Shown piece by piece: positions 43,859-52,613 of a stretch of DNA of 64,000 nucleotides. The position numbers were made by a program, and so were the translations under genes. Origin of the DNA: Sphingopyxis sp. (GTDB taxonomy: Bacteria; Pseudomonadota; Alphaproteobacteria; Sphingomonadales; Sphingomonadaceae); NCBI RefSeq assembly GCF_016793825.1, contig NZ_JAEULM010000035.1, forward strand, positions 1-64,000, given 5' to 3'. The notes beneath the pieces are model-generated. The model saw nothing but the letters and a program-made list of their open reading frames with translations. It was not told where the DNA came from and ran no database searches. How positions within the stretch are numbered: position 1 is the stretch's first letter; each line of letters starts with the position of its first letter.

Positions 43859-45289
43859 TCATTGACTACCCGGCGCGCGCTTGCGGGTGATCGTCTTAGG
43901 CAGAAGGTACTCGAGAAGCCCCTCTTGGCCATTCTCGACCCCAAACCCCGATTGCTTGTGTCCGGCAAAAGCTACGAAGGGCGAGAGGTGGCGAGTTTCG
44001 TTGACCCATACATTGCCGCTCTCGATCCGTTCGGCCAGCGCCCAGGCGGAGTCTTCGTCCGCCCCCCAGACAGTTGCGCCAAGGCCGTATTCGCATGCGT
44101 TGGCGCGCGCAATTGCCTCGTCATAATCACCGAATTTGAGGAGCGGCAGTACCGGGCCGAACTGCTCTTCCTGAACGATACGGCTATCTTCGGGGGGATT
44201 GTCGATGATTGTGACCGGGATGAAATGACCGGTCCCCGGCGCTTCCTCGCCGCCGGTCAGGAACTCATAGCCTTGCGCGCGCGCGTCGCGGATTAGTTCT
44301 AGCACGCGCTTATATTGCAGACTGTTATTGACCGGTCCGATCTGCGTGCCCAGCTCGGCCCCGTCGCCGACCTTTACCGTGCGGGCATAGGCGACGAGAG
44401 CGTCGCGCAGCGCATCATAGACCTGTTCGTGGACATAGATGCGCTTCGAGGCGATGCAGATCTGCCCGCCATTGCCGAACGCAGCCCAGAAAATCTGCTC
44501 GGCGATCGCCTCGGCATCGACATCGTGCATGACGATCGCGGGGTCGTTACCGCCAAGCTCGAGGGTCACGCGCTTCAGCGTGTCCGACGCTGCGGCCATC
44601 ACCTTCTTGCCCGTCGCCGTCGAGCCGGTGAAGCTGACCTTGTCGATCCCGGCATGGCTGGTGAGCCAGGGGCCGAGCGCATCGCCGCCGCTGATCACAT
44701 TGAGCACGCCCGCCGGGAAAATGTCGGCGGCTAGTTCGCCGAGCTTCAGCGCGGTGAGCGGAGTGAAAGGCGAGGGCTTCAATATAACGCAATTGCCCGC
44801 GAGCAGCGCCGGTCCGAGCTTGAACGAGGCGAGGATCAGCGGATAGTTCCACGGCGCGATCGCCGCCACCACGCCGATCGGGACGTGCCGGGTTTCGCTG
44901 TAGCGCTCGGCGCTGTCCTCGTTGACCGTGACGGGAATGTCGAGGCTCGCTGCCGCCTTGAGCCAGCTTGCCGCGCCCAGCAATTCCTCGGCGGCATCCT
45001 TGTGCGGTTTGCCCTGCTCGCGGGTAAGCAGCCGCTTCATCGGCTCGACTTCGGCGATCAGCCGGTCGGCGAGCGCGATGATCGCCTCGCGGCGCGCCTC
45101 GACCGGTGTATCGCGCCAGCCCGGAAAGGCGGCACGCGCCGCGGCGACCGCGGCGTCGAGATCGGTCGGCGACGCGTCGGGGGCTGCGGCGAAAATGTCG
45201 CCGGTCGCGGGATTTTCCACCGCCAGCTGTGCCGCGCCCGGCACCAGCTGTCCGCCTATCAGCATTCGGAAATCGCGATCGATCGTCAT
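43859..45289 (-). CDS. NAD(P)-dependent aldehyde dehydrogenase
   Basis: The ~476-residue protein oxidises an aldehyde to an acid. The catalytic Cys lies in FGNGGQICIASKRIYV, the general base Glu in VTLELGGNDPAIV, and the cofactor loop is FTGSTATGKKVMAAAS. IAPWNYPLILASFKLGPALLAGN is also diagnostic. ATG 45289 has GGAG 8 bases upstream; a GTG at 45313 overlapping the preceding stop is a possible alternative. It is the last gene of the leftward catabolic operon and probably oxidises the aldehyde made by a P450 and SDR step. Confidence 0.93.
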   Translation of the reverse strand: MTIDRDFRMLIGGQLVPGAAQLAVENPATGDIFAAAPDASPTDLDAAVAAARAAFPGWRDTPVEARREAIIALADRLIAEVEPMKRLLTREQGKPHKDAAEELLGAASWLKAAASLDIPVTVNEDSAERYSETRHVPIGVVAAIAPWNYPLILASFKLGPALLAGNCVILKPSPFTPLTALKLGELAADIFPAGVLNVISGGDALGPWLTSHAGIDKVSFTGSTATGKKVMAAASDTLKRVTLELGGNDPAIVMHDVDAEAIAEQIFWAAFGNGGQICIASKRIYVHEQVYDALRDALVAYARTVKVGDGAELGTQIGPVNNSLQYKRVLELIRDARAQGYEFLTGGEEAPGTGHFIPVTIIDNPPEDSRIVQEEQFGPVLPLLKFGDYDEAIARANACEYGLGATVWGADEDSAWALAERIESGNVWVNETRHLSPFVAFAGHKQSGFGVENGQEGLLEYLLPKTITRKRAPGSQ

Positions 45290-45309
45290 GCCCATTTCTC
45301 CATTTGCGC

Positions 45310-45786
45310 TCACGCGCTCATCTCGCTGTCGAAGCCCATCGGGGCGAACCAGGCGCGGTCTTTGGCCGCGCGTGCGCGGCCAAGCGGCAGGATCGCTGCG
45401 GCAAGGCGGCGGTGATAATCGCGTTCACCGCCTGCGTGCGCAGTGCGCAGCAGCGCGTCGATCGCCTCGCGGATCGCCTCGGCGCGATCGCGCGACAGGC
45501 CATCCTCGTCGGCGAGCCGGGCGGCGAGGGCGGCGCGGGCGGCGGCGATGGGTTCGCCTCCCCCTGCGATCGCCAGCATCTCGCGGGCCATATCGGACAT
45601 GTCGGCGAGTTCCCCGGCCTCATGGGCGGGGGTCGCGTCGCGCTGCGCCTGGATGATCTGGATATGCCCCATGGCGAGCATGATCTGCTCGCGCGCGAGA
45701 TTGGCGCTTTCGGGAAGCGCGGGCAACACCACGGACTGCAGCGCGCGCAGCACGCTGTTGAGGCGATCGTCGACCGAGGGGTTCAC
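45310..45786 (-). CDS. DUF6285-like protein of the phosphotransferase operon
   Basis: The 158-residue all-helical protein (PSVDDRLNSVLRALQSVVLPAL, AREQIMLAMGHIQIIQAQ) fits the DUF6285-type partners that follow APH-family kinases in catabolic operons, judged from wording and position. Function unknown; it may be a subunit. It overlaps the kinase stop by four bases and its own stop nearly touches the ALDH gene. Confidence 0.75.
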   Translation of the reverse strand: MNPSVDDRLNSVLRALQSVVLPALPESANLAREQIMLAMGHIQIIQAQRDATPAHEAGELADMSDMAREMLAIAGGGEPIAAARAALAARLADEDGLSRDRAEAIREAIDALLRTAHAGGERDYHRRLAAAILPLGRARAAKDRAWFAPMGFDSEMSA

Positions 45787-46907
45787 TGGCTTTCCTCCAT
45801 CATGAGGAGCCGCGCCAGCTCGTCGACGAACAACGGCCCGGTCGCGGCAAGGAAGGTGAGCAGCACATCCTGGTGGTTATGCGCTTGGCGCGCGGCGCGC
45901 ACGCCGAGCGCGGCGACGAGGATGTAGCTCTTCCACGCGTTGAACATGGTGAAATAATGCAGCTTTGCTGGATCGACTCGATTGCCGCTCGCGGCCTCAT
46001 ATTCGGCGAGGAATTGTGCGGGCGGGGCGAGATCGCTGCCGCGAAAGACGCCGTCGATATGGCTGCCGAACACCGGCTGGATCGCCCAGGCGAGATCGGC
46101 GTGGAGATCGCCGAGGTAGCACATCTCCCAGTCGAGGATCGCGGTGATCCGGCCGTCAGCTTCTTCGAAGAGATAATTGCCGGTGCGATAGTCGCCGTGG
46201 ACGACCGAGATTTTCTCGCAGTCGGGCACATTATCCTCGAGCCACTGCGTCGCGAGGCGAAGCACGGGCTCCTTGGTCACCGCATCCTGCTCGAGCAATT
46301 CCTTCCAGAACTGGATCAGCCAGCGCGTCGGCTGCTTGGGATCGTCCGTCGGCGCGGTAAAGGAGGGCAGATCGGCCGTGCTCCAGTCGAAATTGTGGAT
46401 GGTCGCCAGATGCCCCAGGAATTGCGGGCGGATGATGTCGCGAAGTGGATCGCCCAATATGGTGCCGAGACCCGTCACCGAAAGCTGGTCCGAGGTTGGC
46501 TTGGTCACACCCGCAACGACCTCGACGATCATTGCGGGGCAGGGGAAATGGTCGGCGTCGATGTCGAGCCACACTGCGGCGGGAACCGGAAGCGTGCCTT
46601 CGAACGCGCGCAATATCTCATATTCGCGCGCACGGCTCGTCTCGGTGATGCCCTCGGTCGGGTCCATGCGCAGAATATAGCGGCGTTCGGTGCCGTCGCG
46701 CTCGAGCGTGAAGATGAACTGCTCGCGCGATGCGCCGCCGCCCATGCGCGCGACGTCGCGGACATTCGCGCCCGGCTCCCGCTCATCGTACCAGCTTTGC
46801 AGCAGCGCCGCGACCGCGCGATCCTCCTGCGGAAGATAGGGCGGCAGACCGCGCCGCGCCTTGCGTTCTTCGAGCAGCGTGGCGAGCAGGGGTTCGGTGT
46901 CGTTCAT
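45783..46907 (-). CDS. APH-type phosphotransferase (acyl-CoA-metabolism group)
   Basis: The 374-residue protein has the aminoglycoside-phosphotransferase kinase fold: ILRMDPTEGITETSRAREYEIL, catalytic HGDYRTGNYLFEEAD (HxD-x5-N) and ILDWEMCYLGDLHADLAWAI (metal-binding D). In catabolic clusters such kinases phosphorylate a hydroxyacyl-CoA for later elimination (as in ACAD10/11 chemistry) rather than antibiotics. A second, different copy lies at 57298 next to an acyl-CoA dehydrogenase. The ATG has no close strong SD. Confidence 0.88.
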   Translation of the reverse strand: MNDTEPLLATLLEERKARRGLPPYLPQEDRAVAALLQSWYDEREPGANVRDVARMGGGASREQFIFTLERDGTERRYILRMDPTEGITETSRAREYEILRAFEGTLPVPAAVWLDIDADHFPCPAMIVEVVAGVTKPTSDQLSVTGLGTILGDPLRDIIRPQFLGHLATIHNFDWSTADLPSFTAPTDDPKQPTRWLIQFWKELLEQDAVTKEPVLRLATQWLEDNVPDCEKISVVHGDYRTGNYLFEEADGRITAILDWEMCYLGDLHADLAWAIQPVFGSHIDGVFRGSDLAPPAQFLAEYEAASGNRVDPAKLHYFTMFNAWKSYILVAALGVRAARQAHNHQDVLLTFLAATGPLFVDELARLLMMEESQ

Positions 46908-46928
46908 TGTCTCTTCCCTCGCTTTTTG

Positions 46929-47699
46929 TCAGGCCGCCAGGAAGCCGCCGTCGACGGCATAGGTCGCACCCGTGACATAGCTGGCTTCGGGGCTGGCGAG
47001 AAAGGCGATGACATTCGCAACCTCTTCGTTGCGGCCGTAGCGGCGCATCGCGATCAGCCCAGAAAAGCCCGCGCGCGCGGCAGCGGGATCGCCGGGCGCC
47101 GCCTGCTCCTCGATCGACTGCATCATCGCATTGTCGATCGGGGCGGGAGCGACGCTGTTCACCCGGATGTTGCTCGCGGCAAGCTCAAGCGCGGCGACCT
47201 TGGTGAGACCGAGGATCGCATGTTTGGTGGCGGCATAGGGGCCGATGCCCGGAACCCCGACCTCGCCGGTCACCGACGACATGGTGACGATCGCGCCGCC
47301 CGTTTCGGCCATCGCGATCCCGCCATGCTTGATCGCGAGGAAGGTGCTGCGGATGTTGGCGCGCATCACCTCGTCGAGACTCTCGACGTCGGCCATCACC
47401 AGCGGGATGACGCTGCCTTCCGATCCCGCGTTGGCGACGAGGATGTCGAGCCGCCCGAAGCGCGCGAGGGTTGCCGCAACGAGCGCCGCCACATCGGCCT
47501 CTTCGGCGGGATGCCCGGCACAGGTCGCGACGCGGTCGCTTTCGCCCAGTGCTGCGGCCGCCTCGGCGAGTCGTCCTGCATCACGGCCGGCGATCATGAC
47601 GCTTGCGCCTTCGCCGAGAAATTTGCGCGCGGTCGCCGATCCGATCCCGCCCGTCGCGCCGGTGATAATGGCAATCTTGCCGTCTAGTCGGCCCATCAT
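46929..47699 (-). CDS. Short-chain dehydrogenase (first gene of leftward operon)
   Basis: The ~256-residue Rossmann enzyme has GATGGIGSATA for the cofactor, NAGS, and catalytic SSVTGEVGVPGIGPYAATKHA (S, Y, K). It ends with a GGFLAA loop. Substrate unknown. Two ATG codons in a row (47699, 47696) follow GAGGAGAGC. It is divergent from the tetR gene across the double palindrome, so it is likely under TetR control. Confidence 0.92.
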   Translation of the reverse strand: MMGRLDGKIAIITGATGGIGSATARKFLGEGASVMIAGRDAGRLAEAAAALGESDRVATCAGHPAEEADVAALVAATLARFGRLDILVANAGSEGSVIPLVMADVESLDEVMRANIRSTFLAIKHGGIAMAETGGAIVTMSSVTGEVGVPGIGPYAATKHAILGLTKVAALELAASNIRVNSVAPAPIDNAMMQSIEEQAAPGDPAAARAGFSGLIAMRRYGRNEEVANVIAFLASPEASYVTGATYAVDGGFLAA

Positions 47700-47760
47700 G
47701 CTCTCCTCTTCCCTATATGTTTTTGCCATCTTTCCGAGCCGGGAGCGCGCTTGGCTCGGC

Positions 47761-47794
47761 AATGTAAAAGTGACATTGACATCACTTTTACATT
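47761..47794. promoter_or_regulatory. Operator palindrome 1 in the SDR/tetR divergent region
   Basis: AATGTAAAAGTGA (47761-47773) and TCACTTTTACATT (47782-47794) are perfect inverted arms separated by 8 bases. It stands out in this GC-rich DNA and lies between the two divergent starts, the classic place for a TetR-family operator. Confidence 0.75.
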
Positions 47795-47813
47795 CTTGCA
47801 CTATGAGTGCAAG
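47795..47813. promoter_or_regulatory. Operator palindrome 2, directly adjoining
   Basis: CTTGCACT (47795-47802) and AGTGCAAG (47806-47813) are perfect arms around ATG. It touches palindrome 1 without a gap and lies 37 bases before the tetR start, so it may be a second operator or a site for a different regulator. Confidence 0.6.
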
Positions 47814-47850
47814 TCGAAAAGACAATGGATGAATGGAATCGAGGGTGCCG

Positions 47851-48504
47851 ATGGAGCAAGATCCAAACAGCAAGGCTGAGCAGGCGCTGCCGCCCACCCC
47901 CAAGGGGCAAGCGACTCGTGAGCGCATGCTCGATGCGGCGACCGAGGTCTTCGGGCAGCGTGGTTACGAAGCGACCCGCGTCGTCGACATCAACACCAAG
48001 GCCGGGGTGAGCCACGGCCTCTTCTATCGACACTTCAAGGACAAGGCCGAGATCCTCGTCGCGGTCCTCGACCGGATGAATGCGCAGCTCCGTCACACCT
48101 CGGGGCGCGAAGTGGGCGAGGATGGCGCGGTCACCCTTGCGCAGCTCGAGCGGCGCAATATCCAGTTCTTCCGCGAATATTCGCAGAACCGGAAACTGCT
48201 TCGCGTGGCGCGCGAAGTCGCGGCGCGGAACGACGAGATCGAGTTTCGCGAAATGTGGCTCAAGATTCGCAACCGCTATGTCGGGCGAACGCATCGCTGG
48301 TTCGATCAGCTCGTCGCGAGCGGCGAGATTCCTCCACTCGACGACGCCGCGATGGTCGCGGCGGGGCTGAGTGCGCTTACCGAACAGCTTGCCTATGTCG
48401 AGATCGGGCTTGCGGTCGATGATCCCGATGCGGCAACCATCGAGCGGCTCGGTCGCAGCTGCGCCCTGATCTGGTATCGGACGATCCGCGGAGCGACGGC
48501 ATGA
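47851..48504 (+). CDS. TetR-family transcription regulator
   Basis: The ~217-residue protein has an N-terminal TetR HTH: ATRERMLDAATEVFGQRGYEATRVVDINTKAGVSHGLFYRHFKDKAEIL. A helical ligand domain follows, with REMWLKIRNRYVGRTHRWF. It probably represses itself and the divergent SDR operon until a pathway compound or acyl-CoA binds. ATG 47851 with GAGGG upstream is preferred to 47833. Its stop overlaps the P450 start. Confidence 0.92.
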   Translation: MEQDPNSKAEQALPPTPKGQATRERMLDAATEVFGQRGYEATRVVDINTKAGVSHGLFYRHFKDKAEILVAVLDRMNAQLRHTSGREVGEDGAVTLAQLERRNIQFFREYSQNRKLLRVAREVAARNDEIEFREMWLKIRNRYVGRTHRWFDQLVASGEIPPLDDAAMVAAGLSALTEQLAYVEIGLAVDDPDAATIERLGRSCALIWYRTIRGATA

Positions 48505-49667
48505 GCCCGGTCGATCTCCTCGATATCGCGCCCTTCCAGAGTTCGCGCGAGCATGAGCTGTTTCGCGGCCTGCGTGGCAGGGAGGGCCTGGCTTTCAACC
48601 AGGAGCCCGACGGACCGGGCTTCTGGTCGCTCGTCCGTTACGCGGACATCTCGGCGGCGGCGCGCGAGGGTCAGCTCTTCATCTCGGGGCAGGGAACCCA
48701 GATCAAGGATCGCCGCGCCGAAGGCCATGGGGCGCCCAGCGTCCACAACAGCGACGGCACGCTCCATTCGCGGCTGCGCTCGATCGTCATGCCCGGCCTG
48801 TCGCGCTCGGTGGTCGAGCGGCGAACCGAGGCATTCGCGCGCATCGCTGAGGAACTGGTGCTCGCGGCGCCGCACGGTGAGGCCTTCGATTTTGTCGATC
48901 GCATCGCGGTCCGGCTGCCGATGCTCGTCATCGCCGACATGCTCGGCGTGCCCCCCGAGGAAGCGCCGGCGCTCGTCGACTCGGCCAATCTGATGTCCGA
49001 CGTCAATGCGAGCGACGCGGAGCAGGCGGGTGCACGCCAGCATCTCTTCGACTATTTCCGTGACCTTGGCGCATTGAAGCGCCGGCAGCCCGCCGACGAT
49101 CTTGCGACCCTGCTTGTCGAGGCCGATTTTCCGGAGGGCGAAGAGCCGCAGCAACTGCTCGACGCCTATTTCATGCTGCTGACCATCGCCGGCAACGAGA
49201 CGACGCGCTTTCTCGTTACCGGCGGTCTCGCACAATTGGTGCGGCAAGGCGATTATCCGCTCCTGCGCGATCATGGCGAACTGCTGCCGACCGCGACCGA
49301 GGAAATGTGCCGCTTCGTCTCGCCGGTCACGCACATGCGCCGCACGGCCTCGGCCGACACGGTGATCGCCGGGCAGGCGATCGCGAAAGGCGACAAGGTC
49401 GTCCTGTGGTTCGCGAGCGGCAATCACGACGAGAAAATGTTCCGCGAAGCGGGCAGACTGGTTCTCGACCGCAAGCCTAACCCGCATATGGGCTTCGGGA
49501 TCGGACCGCATTTCTGTCTCGGCGCGCATCTCGCGCGGCTCGAGACACGGCTGCTGTTCGAAGCGCTCGGACGCCATATTGAGACGATCGAGCTCGTCGG
49601 CGATCCCGAGCGGCTGCCGTCCAACTGGTTTACCGGCTGGTCGGCGATGAAGGTGCGCTGGCAATGA
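48501..49667 (+). CDS. Cytochrome P450 (bacterial class I)
   Basis: The 388-residue heme monooxygenase has the heme-binding GFGIGPHFCLGAHLAR with Cys339, the oxygen-activating LTIAGNETTRF on the I helix, the EEMCRF E-x-x-R helix, and RTASADTVIAGQAIAKGDKVVLW. Residues 60-110 include DGTLHSRLRSIVMPGLSR. Such P450s hydroxylate hydrophobic compounds and need a ferredoxin: the 2Fe-2S ferredoxin at 58392 is the likely partner. No reductase is in the window. Coupled to tetR and the next SDR by ATGA overlaps. Confidence 0.95.
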   Translation: MSPVDLLDIAPFQSSREHELFRGLRGREGLAFNQEPDGPGFWSLVRYADISAAAREGQLFISGQGTQIKDRRAEGHGAPSVHNSDGTLHSRLRSIVMPGLSRSVVERRTEAFARIAEELVLAAPHGEAFDFVDRIAVRLPMLVIADMLGVPPEEAPALVDSANLMSDVNASDAEQAGARQHLFDYFRDLGALKRRQPADDLATLLVEADFPEGEEPQQLLDAYFMLLTIAGNETTRFLVTGGLAQLVRQGDYPLLRDHGELLPTATEEMCRFVSPVTHMRRTASADTVIAGQAIAKGDKVVLWFASGNHDEKMFREAGRLVLDRKPNPHMGFGIGPHFCLGAHLARLETRLLFEALGRHIETIELVGDPERLPSNWFTGWSAMKVRWQ

Positions 49668-50416
49668 GCGGCACGATCCTTGTCACGGGTTCGGCGAGCG
49701 GCATCGGCCGCGCGCTCTACCGCGACCTCGTCGACGCGGGGTATCGGCCGATCGGTCTCGACCGCGCCGCGGGGCCCGGTTGTGACATCGTCTGCGACCT
49801 TGCCTCGTCCGAAGCGATCGCCCGCGCGGCGGAGCAGATCGATGGGCCGCTTGCCGCTATCGCGCATGTCGCCGGCTTGCCCGGGACGGCGCCGACGGCG
49901 GCGGTGCTCGCGGTGAACCTGCTCGCGCCGCGGCAACTGACCGACGCGCTGGCGGGGCGGCTGGCCGAGGGCGCGAGCATCGTCGCCGTGTCGAGCATCA
50001 CGGCTGCGCGCTGTTCGCTCGACGATGCCGCGAAAGACTGGCTTCTGGGCCTCGGGCCCCGCGAATTGCAGGCCGAGCTTTCGACCCTCGACGGGACATT
50101 GGCCTACGAACATTCAAAGGCGCTGCTCAACCGCTGGATGCTCCATGAGGCGGCCGCTTTCAGCTCGCGCCGGATTCGCGTCAATTGCGTCAGTCCGGGC
50201 CCGGTCGAGACGCCGATCCTCGCCGATTTCCGCAGCTCGATGGGCGCGGACCGGATCGCCGCGGCCGAAGCCCTCACGGGCCGTCACGGCCGGCCTGAGG
50301 AAATCGCCCAGGCCATCTTCTTCCTGCTGTCGTCGCGCGCGAGCTGGGTCAATGGCGTCGATCTCAAGGTCGATGGCGGCTTTCATGCGCTGCGCACGCT
50401 GGCGGGGCGGGGCTGA
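49664..50416 (+). CDS. SDR, 3-alpha-hydroxysteroid-dehydrogenase-like
   Basis: The 250-residue protein has TGSASGIGRALYRDL (cofactor), AHVAGLPG, and catalytic SSITAARC... with YEHSK. It has the short D-L-A-S-S cofactor loop and a long insert before the tyrosine, as in 3-alpha-HSD/carbonyl reductase-like SDRs. It probably oxidises the alcohol formed by the P450. It overlaps the P450 stop; the histidine phosphatase follows after 3 bases. Confidence 0.9.
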   Translation: MSGTILVTGSASGIGRALYRDLVDAGYRPIGLDRAAGPGCDIVCDLASSEAIARAAEQIDGPLAAIAHVAGLPGTAPTAAVLAVNLLAPRQLTDALAGRLAEGASIVAVSSITAARCSLDDAAKDWLLGLGPRELQAELSTLDGTLAYEHSKALLNRWMLHEAAAFSSRRIRVNCVSPGPVETPILADFRSSMGADRIAAAEALTGRHGRPEEIAQAIFFLLSSRASWVNGVDLKVDGGFHALRTLAGRG

Positions 50417-50419
50417 ACG

Positions 50420-51025
50420 ATGAAGCTGATCCTCGTCCGCCACGGCAAGCCCGAAACCCAGGCCGGTGCTACCCCCGCCAATCCGCCGCTGTCGGCGCTC
50501 GGCCGCGAGCAGGCCGGGCATGTCGGCCAATATCTTGCCGAAACCGCGGTCGATGCCATCTTTCATAGCGGCATGGCGCGCGCCGCGGGGACCGCGCAGC
50601 CGCTCGCCGACCGGCTCGCTATTGTTCCCGAGGCGATCGCCAATCTCGGCGAAGTCGATCGTTACGGGGTCGATTATGCCAATGCCGAGATCATCCGGGC
50701 ACGCGGCGAGGCGGAATGGCGCCGCTTCCTTGGCGATCCGATCGGCTATTTCGGGATCGACCCGAAGCGCTTCCGTTCGGAGACGCTCGACGCCTACGCC
50801 GATCTCCTCGCGCGGCGCCACCTCGAGACCGTCGCGATCTTCACCCACGGTTTTCCGATCAATATCCTGCTCGGGCAGGCGCTCGGCCTCGACGGCATGG
50901 GCCATTTCCTGCCCGATTATGGATCGATCACGCGGCTTGCCGGCTCATCGCTCGATCGCCTCGCGGTCGTTAGCGTCAACGAGACCGCGCATTTGTCGGG
51001 CCGGTTCTCGGGCGCGTCGGCATGA
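50420..51025 (+). CDS. Histidine phosphatase family protein
   Basis: The 201-residue protein has the phosphoglycerate-mutase-like LVRHGKPETQ (catalytic His8), SGMARAAGTAQPLADRL and the second catalytic histidine in VAIFTHGFPINILLG. It may remove a phosphate placed by the APH-type kinase, a pairing that would make sense in one pathway; the link is inferred. Coupled to the acyl-CoA synthetase by ATGA. Confidence 0.88.
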   Translation: MKLILVRHGKPETQAGATPANPPLSALGREQAGHVGQYLAETAVDAIFHSGMARAAGTAQPLADRLAIVPEAIANLGEVDRYGVDYANAEIIRARGEAEWRRFLGDPIGYFGIDPKRFRSETLDAYADLLARRHLETVAIFTHGFPINILLGQALGLDGMGHFLPDYGSITRLAGSSLDRLAVVSVNETAHLSGRFSGASA

Positions 51026-52578
51026 ACTGGTCGCCCGCCGCGATCGCCGCGCGCGACCCGGACCGCGAAGCGCTCGTCTTCGGCGCGCGGCGCTGGACCT
51101 ACGGCGATCTCGACCGGTTCAGCGCGCGCGTCGCCGCGCTGCTTTGGCACGAAGGACTATCGCAGGGCGATGTCGTCGCGCTGCTCGTCTCGAACCGGCC
51201 CGAATTTCTCGGACTTGCCTGGGCGGCGCAGCGTTCGGGTCTCTATTTTCTGCCGATCCCGACCAGGCTGACCCCCGGAGAGGTGCGCTACATCCTCGAG
51301 GACAGCGGGGCCCGCGTTCTGATCGCTTCGCCCGACCTCGCCGCGCTTGGCGCGGCGGCCTCGGAGGGCCTCGACCTCAGACGCTACGGCCTCGACGATG
51401 GCGGCGGCTTACCGCCTCTCGCCGCGGCGCCTGGCGACCATTCGCCGCCGCCCGCGATCGAGGGCGGCGACATGCTCTACACCTCGGGAACGACGGGCCG
51501 GCCCAAGGGCGTGCGCCGTCCGCTGGCCGGCGAAGAATTGGGCAGCGACGGCCGCCGCGTCGAGCGCGGCGCGGCCCTGTTCGGCTTCGATGCCGACACC
51601 ATTTTTCTGTCGCCCGCGCCACTCTACCACGCGGCCCCGCTGCGCTTCGCGATGAACCTGCTGCGCGCCGGCGCCAAACTTGTCGGCATGGAGAAATTCG
51701 ATGCCGCCGCAGCGCTCGGTCTGATCGAGCGCGAGCGGGTGACGCACAGCCAGTGGGTGCCAACGATGTTCTCGCGTCTGCTCGCGTTGCCCGGGGATGC
51801 GCGGGCGGCGCAGGATCTGTCGTCGCACCGCTGCGCGATCCATGCCGGCGCGCCATGCCCGCCTTCGGTGAAGCGCGCGATGATCGACTGGTGGGGGCCG
51901 ATCCTCCACGAATATTATTCGGGCACCGAAAGCGTTGGCTTTACGCACATAAGCTCGCCCGAATGGCTCGCCCGGCCGGGCAGCGTCGGACGGGCCTTCG
52001 GCTGCACGATTCATATTCTCGATGACGATGGTCGCGAAGTGCCGCCCGGAACGACGGGCACCGTCTATTTCGAGGGCAAGGCCGGGCTCGAATATCACAA
52101 TGATCCCGAGAAGACGCGCGGCGCGCTCGACGCGCACGGCTGGGCCACGATGGGCGACATCGGCCATGTCGACGACGACGGCTTTCTGTTCCTCACCGAC
52201 CGGCGGAATTTCACCATCATCTCGGGCGGTGTGAATGTCTATCCGAGCGAAGTCGAAGCGGCGCTGATCGAGCATCCCGCGGTGCGCGACTGCGCGGTCT
52301 TCGGGCTTCCCTACTCCGATCTCGGCGAAGTCGTCGCGGTTCTCGTCGAGAGCGACGCCGCGACGGGGCCGCACGACATCGAACTCGCGCGGCGGATCGC
52401 CGCCGACATCGCAGCGACCCTCGCCGGGCCGAAGCGCCCGCGCCTCTGGCGCTTCGAAAGCGTCGGCCGGACCGAAACCGGCAAGATCCACAAGCAGAAG
52501 CTGCGCGACGCGAGCCGGGAAGCCGGACGCATGATCGACCTTCGAATGTCGGCGCCCGCACGAGACGGGGGCAGCTGA
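51022..52578 (+). CDS. Acyl-CoA synthetase (AMP-forming)
   Basis: The 518-residue enzyme activates a carboxylic acid to its CoA thioester using ATP. The P loop is YTSGTTGRPKGVRRPL (about 153-168), with YYSGTESVGFTHI, the ATP-binding DIGHVDDDGFLFLTDRRNFTI and the catalytic Lys in GKIHKQKLRD. It resembles the FadD13/cyclohexanecarboxylate-type ligases. Its product would feed the acyl-CoA dehydrogenase at 56135. Gap to the TonB receptor gene is 35 bases, with GGGAGAG. Confidence 0.93.
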   Translation: MNWSPAAIAARDPDREALVFGARRWTYGDLDRFSARVAALLWHEGLSQGDVVALLVSNRPEFLGLAWAAQRSGLYFLPIPTRLTPGEVRYILEDSGARVLIASPDLAALGAAASEGLDLRRYGLDDGGGLPPLAAAPGDHSPPPAIEGGDMLYTSGTTGRPKGVRRPLAGEELGSDGRRVERGAALFGFDADTIFLSPAPLYHAAPLRFAMNLLRAGAKLVGMEKFDAAAALGLIERERVTHSQWVPTMFSRLLALPGDARAAQDLSSHRCAIHAGAPCPPSVKRAMIDWWGPILHEYYSGTESVGFTHISSPEWLARPGSVGRAFGCTIHILDDDGREVPPGTTGTVYFEGKAGLEYHNDPEKTRGALDAHGWATMGDIGHVDDDGFLFLTDRRNFTIISGGVNVYPSEVEAALIEHPAVRDCAVFGLPYSDLGEVVAVLVESDAATGPHDIELARRIAADIAATLAGPKRPRLWRFESVGRTETGKIHKQKLRDASREAGRMIDLRMSAPARDGGS

Positions 52579-52613
52579 CGAGATTTCGACGAACATTTTC
52601 AGGGAGAGCGAAA

